From: Pseudonocardia hierapolitana
GTDB lineage: Bacteria; Actinomycetota; Actinomycetes; Mycobacteriales; Pseudonocardiaceae
Direction: 5' to 3'
NCBI RefSeq assembly: GCF_007994075.1
Contig: NZ_VIWU01000001.1
Coordinates: forward strand, 5,456,001 to 5,520,000
Length of the DNA stretch: 64,000 nt
Shown here: positions 43,079-51,944 of the stretch, piece after piece
Layout of the letters: the number at the start of each line of letters is the position of its first letter
Numbering within the stretch: position 1 is the first letter of the stretch
Position numbers and translations under genes: made by a program
The notes under the pieces: generated by a model
What the model saw: only the letters and a program-made list of their open reading frames with translations
Told to the model about the DNA's origin: nothing
Databases searched by the model: none

Positions 43079-45289
43079 ATGAGTGCGCCACTGCAGATCG
43101 ACCCCGCGCTGCGGGCGTTCGTGGCCGACGAGCTGCTGACGGGCCTCGACCTGGACCCGGAGCGGTTCTGGTCCACCCTCGCCGACCTGCACGAGCGGTT
43201 CGACGGGCGGATCAAGCAGCTGCTGCGGCGGCGGGACGAGCTGCAGGCGAAGCTCGACGCCTGGCACGCCGAGCACGGCGGAGGAGACCCCGCGTCCTAC
43301 GAGGCGTTCCTCACCGAGATCGGCTACCTCGTGCCGCCGGCCTCACCGAAGGTGCAGGTCGACCGCGTCGACCCGGAGATCGCCGAGATCGCGGGCTCGC
43401 AGCTGGTGGTGCCGGCCACCGTGCCCCGCTACGCCCTGAACGCCGCCAACGCGCGCTGGGGATCGCTCTACGACGCGCTCTACGGCACCGACGCCCTCCC
43501 GCTCGACCACGAGCTCGCCCGCGGCTACGACGAGAAGCGCGGCGCGCAGGTGATCGCGGAGGCCGACCGGCTGCTCGACGAGTTCTTCCCGCTGACCCAG
43601 GGCAGCCACGCCGACGCCACCGCCTACCGGGTGGAGAACGGGCGGCTCGTCGTCGCGACCGGCACCGGGGAGACCGGCCTCGCCGACCCCGCGCAGTTCG
43701 CAGGCCACCGCAGCGGCTCCGACGGCGGCGGCGGCTCCGCGGGGGCCGTCGCGGCGATCCTGCTGCGCCACCACAACCTGCACGTCGAGCTCACGATCGA
43801 CCCCGAGCACCAGGTGGGGCGCCAGCACCACGCAGATGTGGCGGACGTCGCCGTCGAGGCCGCCGTCACCACGATCGTCGACCTCGAGGACTCCGTCGCC
43901 ACCGTCGACGGCGAGGACAAGGCGCTCGCCTACCGCACCTGGCTCGGCCTGATGACCGGCGAGCTCGTCTCGACGTTCGAGAAGGGCGGCGAGACGATCG
44001 AGCGGCGGGTGAACGGCGACCGCCACTACACCGCTCCCGACGGTTCCCCGCTCACCCTCCCCGGGCGGTCGCTGCTGCTGGTGCGCAACTGCGGCCACCA
44101 CATGTTCACCGACGCCGTGCGCGTCGCGCCGCGGAGCGCAGGCGGAGCGGACATCGATGCTGCGCAGCCGGTCGCGGAGGGCGTGCTCGACGCGCTCGTG
44201 TCCGCGGTCGCGGCCCTGCACGACCTGCGCGGGCTCGGCCGCTACTCCAACTCCCGCGCGGGCAGCGTCTACATCGTCAAGCCCAAGCAGCACGGCCCCG
44301 ACGAGGTGGCGCTCACCGTCGAGCTCTTCGCCGCCGTCGAGGAGGCGCTCGGGCTCGAGCCCCGCACGCTGAAGATCGGGATCATGGACGAGGAGAAGCG
44401 CACCTCGCTCACGCTCGACGCGTGCATCGCCGCCGCTCAGGACCGCGTGATCTTCGTCAACACCGGCTTCCTCGACCGAACCGGCGACGAGATCCACTCC
44501 GACTTCCTCGCAGGTCCGGTCGTGCGTAAGAACGACATGAAGTCCACGGCGTGGCTGCTGGGCTACGAGGACCGCAACGTGGACGTGGCGCTGCGCGCCG
44601 GGTTCGTCGGGCAGGCGCAGATCGGCAAGGGCATGTTCGCCAAGCCGGCCGCGATGGCCGAGCTGCTCGCCACCAAGGGCGCCCACCCCGGGGCGGGCGC
44701 CAACACCGCGTGGGTGCCCTCGCCCACCGCCGCCACCCTGCACGCGCTGCACTACCTGCGCATCGACGTGGCCGCCCGTCAGCGCGAGCTCGCGGGCCGC
44801 GAGACCCACCGCCGGCAGCTGCTGGAGGTGCCGCTGCTCACGGGCGAGCTCACCGACGAGGAGAAGCGGCACGAGCTGGAGACCAACGCCCAGTCGATCC
44901 TCGGCTACGTGGTGCGCTGGGTGGGCCTTGGCATCGGCTGCTCCACCGTGCCCGACCTCGAGGGTGTCGGCCTGATGGAGGACCGCGCCACCCTGCGGAT
45001 CTCCAGCCAGCTCATCGCGAACTGGCTGCACCACGGACTCGTCGACGAGCAGACGGTGCGCGAGACGTTCGCGCGGATGGCCGCGCTCGTCGACGAGCAG
45101 AACGCCCGCGAGCCCGGCTACGCCCCGATGGCGAAGGACCTCGACGCGAGCCCGTCGTTCCAGGCGGCGCTGGAGCTGGTCTTCACCGGCCGGACGGAAC
45201 CGAACGGCTACACGGAGCGGGTGCTGACGACGTGGCGACGCAAGGCCAAGGCACAGGCATCGTCAGTGGCCCAGGCATCGACAGCGTGA
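43079..45289 (+). CDS. glcB: Malate synthase G
   Basis: 736 residues, the usual G-form length. Family stretches include YALNAANARWGSLYDALYGTDAL, TTIVDLEDSVATVDGEDKALAYRTWLGLM, VGQAQIGKGMFAKPAAMAELL and PSPTAATLHALHYLRIDV. It condenses glyoxylate and acetyl-CoA to malate. Start ATG 43079 follows CGGAGGGTGAG. Divergent from glcDEF, which makes glyoxylate. Confidence 0.93.
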   Translation: MSAPLQIDPALRAFVADELLTGLDLDPERFWSTLADLHERFDGRIKQLLRRRDELQAKLDAWHAEHGGGDPASYEAFLTEIGYLVPPASPKVQVDRVDPEIAEIAGSQLVVPATVPRYALNAANARWGSLYDALYGTDALPLDHELARGYDEKRGAQVIAEADRLLDEFFPLTQGSHADATAYRVENGRLVVATGTGETGLADPAQFAGHRSGSDGGGGSAGAVAAILLRHHNLHVELTIDPEHQVGRQHHADVADVAVEAAVTTIVDLEDSVATVDGEDKALAYRTWLGLMTGELVSTFEKGGETIERRVNGDRHYTAPDGSPLTLPGRSLLLVRNCGHHMFTDAVRVAPRSAGGADIDAAQPVAEGVLDALVSAVAALHDLRGLGRYSNSRAGSVYIVKPKQHGPDEVALTVELFAAVEEALGLEPRTLKIGIMDEEKRTSLTLDACIAAAQDRVIFVNTGFLDRTGDEIHSDFLAGPVVRKNDMKSTAWLLGYEDRNVDVALRAGFVGQAQIGKGMFAKPAAMAELLATKGAHPGAGANTAWVPSPTAATLHALHYLRIDVAARQRELAGRETHRRQLLEVPLLTGELTDEEKRHELETNAQSILGYVVRWVGLGIGCSTVPDLEGVGLMEDRATLRISSQLIANWLHHGLVDEQTVRETFARMAALVDEQNAREPGYAPMAKDLDASPSFQAALELVFTGRTEPNGYTERVLTTWRRKAKAQASSVAQASTA

Positions 45290-45338
45290 CCGACGAGCGG
45301 CACGCTCCTCGGAACCGATCCGACGCCATGCTTGTCTG

Positions 45339-46619
45339 ATGACTGCGCGCGCCGCGAAGCACGCGGGCCGTCATCAGTGGCACGACAGCGCCGCTCGTCG
45401 CAGCCGCGCACCGCGGCACTGGCTGCGGGCGGCGGCCGCGCTGTTCGCCATCGGGTACGGGGCCAACCAGTTCAGCTCGTTGATGGTGATGTACCGGGAG
45501 CAGGCGCACTACTCGGCCGTCACGGTCGCGGCGTTCTTCGGCGTCTACGCCGCCGGGCTCGCGCCGGGTCTGTTGCTGGGTGGCCCGGCGTCCGACCGCT
45601 GGGGGCGGCGCAGGCTGCTGCTGCCGGCGCTCGTGGTGTCCGCGCCGGCCAGTGGCGTGCTCGCGCTCGGTGGCGTCGCGGCGGTGTCCGAGGTGGCGCT
45701 CTACACCGGCCGGTTCCTGTTCGGGGTGGTCACCGGGATCGCGATGGCCGTCGGCACGACGTGGGCGAAGGAGCTGTCGCAGGCGCCGTGGGACCCGGGC
45801 GCGGACGCCGGGGCGGGCGCGCGCCGGGCCGCGCTCGGGCTGTCGGCCGGGTTCGGCATCGGGCCGCTGGTGGCGGGGGTGCTCGCGCAGTGGGCGCCGG
45901 CGCCGATGGAGCTGCCGTACCTGGTGCACATCGCGTTGACGGTGGCCGTCGTGGCCGCTGTCGCGGGGCTGCCGGAGACGCGGCCCGCGGGCGCATCCCG
46001 GTCCGGCCTGCGGGTGCACCTGCCGCGGCGGTTCCGCCGGGTCGTCGCGCCGATGGCGCCGTGGGTGTTCGGTGCGCCGGCCCTGTCGTTCGCCGTGCAG
46101 CCCGCGGCGCTGGGCCCGCGCCTGGCCGGCTTCGGGCTCGTCTACGCCACGCTGCTCACCACCGTGACGCTCGGCGCAGGCATCGCCGTGCAGTCGTGGG
46201 CCCGGCGGACGTCCCCGGTGACCGGGTCCCGGCTCGGCCTCGCCGCGCTGGTCGCCGGCCTCCTCGTCGCCGCGGCCGCGGCCGCGATCGGTTCAGCGGT
46301 GCTCGCGGTGGCGGCAGCGGTCGTGCTCGGGGCGAGCTACGGGCTCTGCCTCGTCGCCGGCCTGATCGAGGTGCAGCGCATGGCGGAGCCGGGCCGGCTG
46401 GGCGGGCTCACCGCCGTCTTCTACGCGCTCACCTACGTCGGTTTCGCGCTGCCCGTCCTGCTGGCCGCGCTCACGGGCGTGGCCGGGTACCCGGTCCTGC
46501 TGGTCGGGGTGGCGCTGCTCGCGGCGACCAGCCTCGCCCTCGTCGCGAGGGGTGGCGCGGGGCCGGCCCGTGACCTCGACGCGTCCGCATGCTCGTCGGA
46601 CGGGAGCACCGGCGAGTGA
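45339..46619 (+). CDS. MFS transporter
   Basis: 426 residues with twelve hydrophobic segments. LLGGPASDRWGRRRLLLPALV is the family's loop 2-3 signature. The start HWLRAAAALFAIGYGANQFSSLMVMYREQ has a pattern common in actinobacterial carriers of unknown substrate. ATG 45339, 49 bp after glcB; could be on the same transcript as glcB. Confidence 0.8.
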   Translation: MTARAAKHAGRHQWHDSAARRSRAPRHWLRAAAALFAIGYGANQFSSLMVMYREQAHYSAVTVAAFFGVYAAGLAPGLLLGGPASDRWGRRRLLLPALVVSAPASGVLALGGVAAVSEVALYTGRFLFGVVTGIAMAVGTTWAKELSQAPWDPGADAGAGARRAALGLSAGFGIGPLVAGVLAQWAPAPMELPYLVHIALTVAVVAAVAGLPETRPAGASRSGLRVHLPRRFRRVVAPMAPWVFGAPALSFAVQPAALGPRLAGFGLVYATLLTTVTLGAGIAVQSWARRTSPVTGSRLGLAALVAGLLVAAAAAAIGSAVLAVAAAVVLGASYGLCLVAGLIEVQRMAEPGRLGGLTAVFYALTYVGFALPVLLAALTGVAGYPVLLVGVALLAATSLALVARGGAGPARDLDASACSSDGSTGE

Positions 46620-46635
46620 TCCGTACGCTCGGATC

Positions 46636-47151
46636 GTGCTCGAGCTGCGCCCCACGCCCTTCGACCACCCCGACGCAGTGCGCCTGATCGCCGAGATCCA
46701 GCAGGTCTACGTCGAGCGCTACGGCGGCGAGGACGCCACGCTCGTCGACCCGCGCGAGTTCGACGCGCCGGGCGGTCTCTTCCTCGTCGGGTACGCGGGC
46801 GGCGAGCCGGTGGCGTGCGGCGGGTGGCGGGCGCGGCACGCGGGCGGAGCGCTGCGCGACGGCGACGCCGAGATCAAGCGCATGTACGTGGCCCCTGCGC
46901 ACCGCGGGAGGGGGTACGCCCGCGCGGTGCTCGCGGAGCTGGAGCGCACCGCCGCCGCGGCCGGGCTGCGGCGCATCGTGCTGGAGACCGGCACCGAGCA
47001 GCCCGAGGCGATCGCCCTGTACACCAGCGCGGGCTACGTGCCGATGCCCCCGTTCGGCTCCTACACCGGCTCGCCCATGAGCCGCTACTTCAGCAAGCCC
47101 GCGTCCCCCATGGCCGTCAGCCGCCGGACACCTGGGTCCAGCCGTCCGTGA
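46636..47151 (+). CDS. GNAT-family N-acetyltransferase
   Basis: 171 residues from GTG 46636. The acetyl-CoA motif A is MYVAPAHRGRGYARAVL (R-G-x-G-x-A form), followed by ALYTSAGYVPMP. It transfers an acetyl group to an unknown amine. Its 3' end overlaps the convergent binding-protein gene by 35 bp. Confidence 0.83.
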   Translation: MLELRPTPFDHPDAVRLIAEIQQVYVERYGGEDATLVDPREFDAPGGLFLVGYAGGEPVACGGWRARHAGGALRDGDAEIKRMYVAPAHRGRGYARAVLAELERTAAAAGLRRIVLETGTEQPEAIALYTSAGYVPMPPFGSYTGSPMSRYFSKPASPMAVSRRTPGSSRP

Positions 47152-48391
47152 GCTCGCGCTGCACGGTCGCCAGGTCGATCTGGTCGGCCAGGTAGCGCTG
47201 CAGGGCCGGGGTGGCGATCTGGTCCTCCCACTGCGGGTAGCCGGTCACCGACCGGAACGGGGCGGGCGTGAGGTACTGCGCGCCCGCGAGGGTGGCCTCC
47301 CACCCGTCCCGGCCGCCGGTGGCCGTGTGCAGGGCGTCGCGGGCGGGCCCGGACGCGGGGACCAGCCACTCGCCCTGCGCCAGCGACGCGAGGTTCTCCG
47401 CCCGCATCACGAACTCGATGAAGTCCGCGGCCTGCTCGACGTGCGGGCTGTCGGCGGGCACGGAGAGGGTCTGCGGGTTCGCCGCCTGGTTCGGTGAGGT
47501 GCCGGCGAGCGCGGGCAGCACGCGCCACGCGAAGCCGGGCGGCGCGGACTCGGCGAGCTGCTGTGCCACGTAGCTGCCGGCGACGACCATCGCGTAGCGG
47601 CCCGCGAGGAGACCGGTGATCACGTCGGAGCCGCTCTGCGTGAGCGAGGCCGGGTCCAGCGAGCGGTCGACGTAGGCCATGTCGTGGATCCGGCGGGGCA
47701 CCTCCAGCTCGGCGTCCCCGACCCGCACGGCCGCCGCACGGCCGCTGCCGGTGAAGAACGTGCCGCCGAAGCCCAGTCCCAGGCTCATCACGGTGGCCGC
47801 CGGCTGCTGCAGGCCCCAGCCCAGCCCGGGACGGTCCGCGGTGGTGGTCCGCCGGGCCGCGTCGGCGAGCTCGTCCCACGTCCACGTGGGGCTCGTCGGG
47901 ATGGCCACGCCTGCCTGCTCGAGCAAGGTGGTGTTCGCGAACACGACGTACGACTGCAGCAGCGTCGGCGCCGCGACCACCGTCCCGTCCACCGTGACGG
48001 CATCCCAGACACCCTGCGGCACGCTCGCCCTCGTCTCCTCCGACAGGTGCGGACCGAGGTCGGCGAGGTGGCCCTGCCGGGCGAAGCCGGTGACGTCGGT
48101 CGACTCGGCGTGGATGACGTCCGGGGCCGTGCCGCCCTGGAACTGCGTGGCGAGCTGGTCGCGCACCGAGTCCCAGGTGCCCTCGGCGAGCTGCACCTGC
48201 ACGTCGGGGTGCGCGGCGTTCCACGCGGCGACGATGCGCTCGGTCGCGGCCACGCCCGCCTCATGGGACGCCAGGCTCAGGAACCGCAGCGTGACCGGGC
48301 CGACGGCCTCGTCCTCATCGGGTCCCACCGGCGCGGTGGCGCAGCCGGCGAGCAGGACCGCCGCCGCCGTCACTCCCAACCTGCGCAGCAT
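47117..48391 (-). CDS. Orphan extracellular solute-binding lipoprotein
   Basis: 424 residues. A lipobox ends at Cys17 (LLAGC); no Tat motif. The mature part is family-1 type (VTLRFLSLASHEAGVAATERIVAAWNAAHPDVQVQLAEG, GGTAPDVIHAESTDVTGFA, GLLAGRYAMVVAGSY). No permease or ATPase is adjacent, so it depends on a distant importer. Divergent from the sodium symporter gene. Confidence 0.83.
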   Translation of the reverse strand: MLRRLGVTAAAVLLAGCATAPVGPDEDEAVGPVTLRFLSLASHEAGVAATERIVAAWNAAHPDVQVQLAEGTWDSVRDQLATQFQGGTAPDVIHAESTDVTGFARQGHLADLGPHLSEETRASVPQGVWDAVTVDGTVVAAPTLLQSYVVFANTTLLEQAGVAIPTSPTWTWDELADAARRTTTADRPGLGWGLQQPAATVMSLGLGFGGTFFTGSGRAAAVRVGDAELEVPRRIHDMAYVDRSLDPASLTQSGSDVITGLLAGRYAMVVAGSYVAQQLAESAPPGFAWRVLPALAGTSPNQAANPQTLSVPADSPHVEQAADFIEFVMRAENLASLAQGEWLVPASGPARDALHTATGGRDGWEATLAGAQYLTPAPFRSVTGYPQWEDQIATPALQRYLADQIDLATVQRELTDGWTQVSGG

Positions 48392-48519
48392 CGGGTGCTC
48401 CCATTCCCTCGACGGCGCAGCAGCCGCCACATGATCACCGGCGGCATCGCACGGCACGCGGGCGCGAGGGCGCCGACACCGTTGTCGGACGCCGTCGAGA
48501 CGGTGGCACGGCGCGCGTA

Positions 48520-48540
48520 CGGAGGCAAGTCGTTCCTCCG
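48520..48540. promoter_or_regulatory. Inverted repeat in divergent region
   Basis: CGGAGG (48520-48525) and CCTCCG (48535-48540) are separated by 9 bases in the 251-bp gap between the orphan binding protein (minus) and the symporter (plus). The rest of the gap has no recognisable element. Confidence 0.3.
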
Positions 48541-48642
48541 CGCAGCCGGATACCACGGACGTGGCGGCGCTTCGGGTGGCGGGATCGCGCAGAGCGGCGA
48601 ATCATCCGCAGAGCGTGATGGCCGGAGTGAGAGAGGGGGCCG

Positions 48643-50427
48643 GTGGTGGGACCTGGATCTGTGGTGCTCGCGCAGACGGACCTGCGGCTGGACACGACGT
48701 GGATCGACTACGTGTTCGTCGTCTTCTACTTCGTGCTGGTGCTCGGCATCGGGGTGCTCGCCCGCCGCTCCATCGCGTCCAGCCTGGACTTCCTGCTGTC
48801 GGGGCGGTCGTTGCCGGCGTGGGTCACGGGCCTGGCGTTCATCTCGGCGAACCTCGGCGCGATCGAGCTGATCGGGATGATGGCCAACGGCGCCCAGTAC
48901 GGCGTGCCGACCGTGCACTACTACTGGATCGGCGCCATCCCGGCGATGGTGTTCCTCGGCATCGTGATGATGCCGTTCTACTACGGCAGCAGGGCCCGCA
49001 GCGTTCCGGAGTTCCTGCTGATGCGGTTCAACGCGACGACGCAGCGGGTCAACGGCATCACGTTCGCGCTGGCGGCCGTGCTCATCGCCGGGGTGAACCT
49101 GTACGCGCTCGGCCTGATCCTCGAGGCGTTGCTGGGTTGGTCGCTTGCGCTCGCGGTTCCCGTGGCCGCACTCGTCGTGCTGAGCTACACCTTCCTCGGC
49201 GGGCTGAACGCGGCGATCTACAACGAGGTCCTCCAGTTCTTCGTCATCCTGGCCCTCCTGATCCCGCTCACGGTCGCCGGGCTGGCCCGCGTCGGCGGGT
49301 GGGACGGTCTGCGTGAGCAGGTGGTCGCGCTCCCACCGGGCCCCGAGCAGCTGTCGGCCTGGCCGGGTACGACGCTCACCGAGATCGCCAGCCCGTTCCT
49401 GTCGGTCCTCGGCATCGTCTTCGGGCTCGGGTTCGTGCTCTCGTTCGGTTACTGGACGACGAACTTCGCGGAGGTGCAGCGCGCGCTCTCGGCCCGGAAC
49501 ATGTCGGCGGCTCGCCGCACCCCGATCATCGCCGCGTTCCCCAAGGCGCTGATCCCGCTGGTCATCATCATCCCCGGGATGATCGCCGGCGTGCTGGTCC
49601 CGCAGCTGACCACACTCAAGGAAGGCGGCCAGACCGACGTCACCTACAACAACGCGCTGTCGCTGTTGATGAACGAGGTGCTGCCCAACGGGATCCTCGG
49701 GGTGGCGCTGGCCGGGCTGCTGGCCTCGTTCATGGCGGGCATGGCGGCCAACGTCAGCTCGCTCAACACGGTGTTCACCTACGACCTGTGGCAGGACTGG
49801 ATCCGGCCGGGCCGGCCGGACGAGTACTACCTGCGGGTGGGGCGCACGGTCACGGTGGTCGGTTGCCTGCTGGCGATCGGCACGGCGTTCATCGCGGGCA
49901 GCTTCGAGAACCTGATGGACTACATCCAGGCGTTGTTCAGCTTCTTCAACGCCCCGCTGTTCGCGATCTTCATCCTGGGGCTGTTCTGGAAGCGGATGAC
50001 CGGGACGGCGGGCTGGACCGGGCTGATCTCGGGCACGGTCGCCGCGGTGCTCGTCGACGCGCTGGTGCGCGTCGGGACGATCCCGGTGTCCTCGCAGGCC
50101 GGGTCGTTCATCGGGGCGAGCGCGGCGTTCGTGGTCGGCATCGCGGTCGCCGCGATCGTCACGCGGTTCACCACGCCCAAACCCGACTCCGAGCTCGTCG
50201 GACTGGTGTGGGCGCTGACTCCGCGGGAGAGCCGCGGAAAGGTGCGCGTCGCGCCGTCCGCGGCGGGGGAGGCAGCCGCGAGCGCGGCCGCGGGGCCTCG
50301 CCTCGCGGCGATCGAGGAGGTGCCTGCCACGATGCACGACGAAGAGGGCGCGTGGTGGCAGTCGCCTGTGGTGATGGGCGCGATCGTCCTCGCGCTCACG
50401 CTCGTCCTGTACCTGATCTTCGCGTGA
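48643..50427 (+). CDS. Sodium:solute symporter (SSS family)
   Basis: 594 residues from GTG 48643. About 13 membrane helices, beginning WIDYVFVVFYFVLVLGIGVLARR, with family landmarks FLLSGRSLPAWVTGLAFISANLGAIELIGM, GGLNAAIYNEVLQFFVI and FGLGFVLSFGYWTTNFAEVQRAL. SSS carriers use the sodium gradient for sugars, amino acids or organic acids. The C-terminal 90 residues include a cytoplasmic stretch and one further helix. A 90-residue partner gene follows at 17 bp. Confidence 0.88.
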   Translation: MVGPGSVVLAQTDLRLDTTWIDYVFVVFYFVLVLGIGVLARRSIASSLDFLLSGRSLPAWVTGLAFISANLGAIELIGMMANGAQYGVPTVHYYWIGAIPAMVFLGIVMMPFYYGSRARSVPEFLLMRFNATTQRVNGITFALAAVLIAGVNLYALGLILEALLGWSLALAVPVAALVVLSYTFLGGLNAAIYNEVLQFFVILALLIPLTVAGLARVGGWDGLREQVVALPPGPEQLSAWPGTTLTEIASPFLSVLGIVFGLGFVLSFGYWTTNFAEVQRALSARNMSAARRTPIIAAFPKALIPLVIIIPGMIAGVLVPQLTTLKEGGQTDVTYNNALSLLMNEVLPNGILGVALAGLLASFMAGMAANVSSLNTVFTYDLWQDWIRPGRPDEYYLRVGRTVTVVGCLLAIGTAFIAGSFENLMDYIQALFSFFNAPLFAIFILGLFWKRMTGTAGWTGLISGTVAAVLVDALVRVGTIPVSSQAGSFIGASAAFVVGIAVAAIVTRFTTPKPDSELVGLVWALTPRESRGKVRVAPSAAGEAAASAAAGPRLAAIEEVPATMHDEEGAWWQSPVVMGAIVLALTLVLYLIFA

Positions 50428-50444
50428 GCCGAGAGGGGATCGTC

Positions 50445-50717
50445 GTGACCGAACCCGAGGAAACCCACCACCACGCCATCTCGGAGAGCGCAGCCTCGCA
50501 GCTGTTCGACCTGCGCACCGTCATCGCCGTGCTGTTCGGCGTCTACGGGATCATCCTGACGGTGATGGGCCTGTTCTTCGAGGACGAGGCCCAGCTCGCC
50601 AAGGCGGGCGGGATCGACATCAACCTGTGGTCGGGCCTCGCGATGATCGTGGTCGCGATCCTGTTCGTGCTGTGGGTGCGGTTGCGCCCGCTGCTCCCGC
50701 CGGGGGAGCGCAGGTAG
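50445..50717 (+). CDS. Small membrane protein following SSS symporter
   Basis: 90 residues from GTG 50445 with GAGAGGGG upstream. Two helices (VIAVLFGVYGIILTVMGLFF and LWSGLAMIVVAILFVLWVRL) and a histidine-rich start (EETHHHAIS). Similar small genes follow actinobacterial SSS symporter genes and may be accessory subunits. No enzymatic motif. Confidence 0.72.
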   Translation: MTEPEETHHHAISESAASQLFDLRTVIAVLFGVYGIILTVMGLFFEDEAQLAKAGGIDINLWSGLAMIVVAILFVLWVRLRPLLPPGERR

Positions 50718-50741
50718 CGCCCCGCCCCGGCGGGGTGGGCG

Positions 50742-50843
50742 TCAGTCGCGCGGTGTCGGGTAGCGCGGGTTGAACACGTCCAGGGTCCACGCGTCGAGTG
50801 CGCGCAGGGCCCGCCGGACGGCGCCGGTGAAGCGCATGGTCAT
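50742..50843 (-). CDS. Possible 33-residue protein with strong ribosome site
   Basis: ATG 50843 is preceded on the minus strand by GAGGAGG at a spacing of 5 bases, the best ribosome site in the window. The product (MTMRFTGAVRRALRALDAW...) is basic at the start and ends NPRYPTPRD. It lies between the small membrane protein and the divergent LD-carboxypeptidase (start 50949). Longer versions from 50888 are possible but have no ribosome site. Confidence 0.5.
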   Translation of the reverse strand: MTMRFTGAVRRALRALDAWTLDVFNPRYPTPRD

Positions 50844-50948
50844 GCCGTCCTCCTCGGAGGTCTCGGTTGCGGTTTGCACCAAGTACATCGCCTTCGGCTT
50901 CTGGATCGTTCCAGGAACCGGCTGTGAGGCTGCGCACGGGGGTCCTCG

Positions 50949-51845
50949 GTGACCCGGGTCCGGCCGCGGCCGCTGCGTCCGGGCGACCGGGTGGCGGTCG
51001 TGCACCCGGCCGGGCCGCCCCCGCCGCACCTGCTCACCGCGGGGCTCGACCTGCTGCGCTCGTGGGACCTGCGCGTCGATCCGGTGGAGGCGGGCCGGCA
51101 TCCCCGGCTGCCCTACCTCGCCGCCGATGACGCCGCTCGGGCGGCGCAGCTGCAGACCGCATGGTGCGACCCGGATGTGGCGGCCGTGCTCTGCGGGCGC
51201 GGCGGTTACGGCGCGCTGCGGGTCCTCGACCTGCTGGACTGGGACGCGCTGACCGCCGCGCCGCCCCGGCTGTTCGCCGGGGCCAGCGACATCACGGCGC
51301 TGCACGCCGTGCTCGGCCCGCGGTGCGGCGTCGTGACGCTGTTCGGTGCCATGGTCGCCACCGACGCCGTGCACGACCCGCAGGCGATGCAGTACCTGCG
51401 CCGGGCGCTGTTCGACCCTCCGGCGGTGCTGCGCGGCGCGCCGGAGGCGTGGACGCTGGTCCCCGGGCGCGCGACCGGCACCACCGCGGGGGGCACGCTC
51501 AGCCTGGTGGTCTCCACGGTCGGCGTCGACGCCGTGCCGCCCCCGCCGGACGGGGCGATCGTGCTGCTGGAGGACGTGACCGAGGCGCCGTACCGGATCG
51601 ACCACTTCCTCACCCACCTGCTGCGAGCGGGCTGGTTCGACGAGGCCGCGGGGATCGTGCTCGGGTCGTGGCAGGACTGCGGGCCGCCGGAGGCGGTGCT
51701 GGACGTGCTCGTGGACCGGCTGGTCCCGCTGGGCGTGCCGATGGTGGCCGACTTCGGGTTCGGGCACTGCCGAGGCCAGCTCACGGTGCCGCTCGGGGCC
51801 GAGGTCGAGCTGGACGCCGACGCGGCCACACTCACCGTGGTCTAG
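50949..51845 (+). CDS. LD-carboxypeptidase (peptidase family S66)
   Basis: 298 residues from GTG 50949. Catalytic Ser113 in LFAGASDITALH, probable Glu near 200 (LLEDVTEAPYRIDHFL) and His273 in FGFGHCRGQ. The enzyme releases the terminal D-alanine from tetrapeptide muropeptides in peptidoglycan recycling, or degrades microcin-type peptides. No signal peptide. A perfect hairpin sits at its stop codon. Confidence 0.87.
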   Translation: MTRVRPRPLRPGDRVAVVHPAGPPPPHLLTAGLDLLRSWDLRVDPVEAGRHPRLPYLAADDAARAAQLQTAWCDPDVAAVLCGRGGYGALRVLDLLDWDALTAAPPRLFAGASDITALHAVLGPRCGVVTLFGAMVATDAVHDPQAMQYLRRALFDPPAVLRGAPEAWTLVPGRATGTTAGGTLSLVVSTVGVDAVPPPPDGAIVLLEDVTEAPYRIDHFLTHLLRAGWFDEAAGIVLGSWQDCGPPEAVLDVLVDRLVPLGVPMVADFGFGHCRGQLTVPLGAEVELDADAATLTVV

Positions 51846-51864
51846 TGCCCCCGTGGGGGGCACT
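51844..51864 (+). terminator. Hairpin terminator after LD-carboxypeptidase
   Basis: AGTGCCCCC (51844-51852), loop GTG, GGGGGCACT (51856-51864): a perfect 9-bp stem beginning inside the TAG stop codon (51843-51845). Confidence 0.7.
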
Positions 51865-51944
51865 GGAGACCGGGCTCGCGGGGAGGGCCGAGAGCAGCAG
51901 CTTCGTGTACTCGTGCTCGGGGGAGAGCAGCACCTGCTCTCGTC
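51845..51944 (-). pseudogene. Remnant of an oligopeptide ABC-transporter ATPase C-terminus
   Basis: On the minus strand the codons ending near 51850 read RREQVLLSPEHEYTKLLLSA then LPASPVSSAP before a stop. The core SPEHEYTKLLLSALPASP matches the conserved end of Dpp/Opp ATPases (HPYTKALLAAVP-like). Nothing upstream of 51944 in this frame resembles an ABC ATPase; instead a DUF418 fragment begins. It is a cut-off gene end. Confidence 0.55.

Noticed and set aside
43343..45034. Long minus-strand frame opposite malate synthase
   Set aside because: Low-complexity composition and no ribosome site; shadow of glcB.
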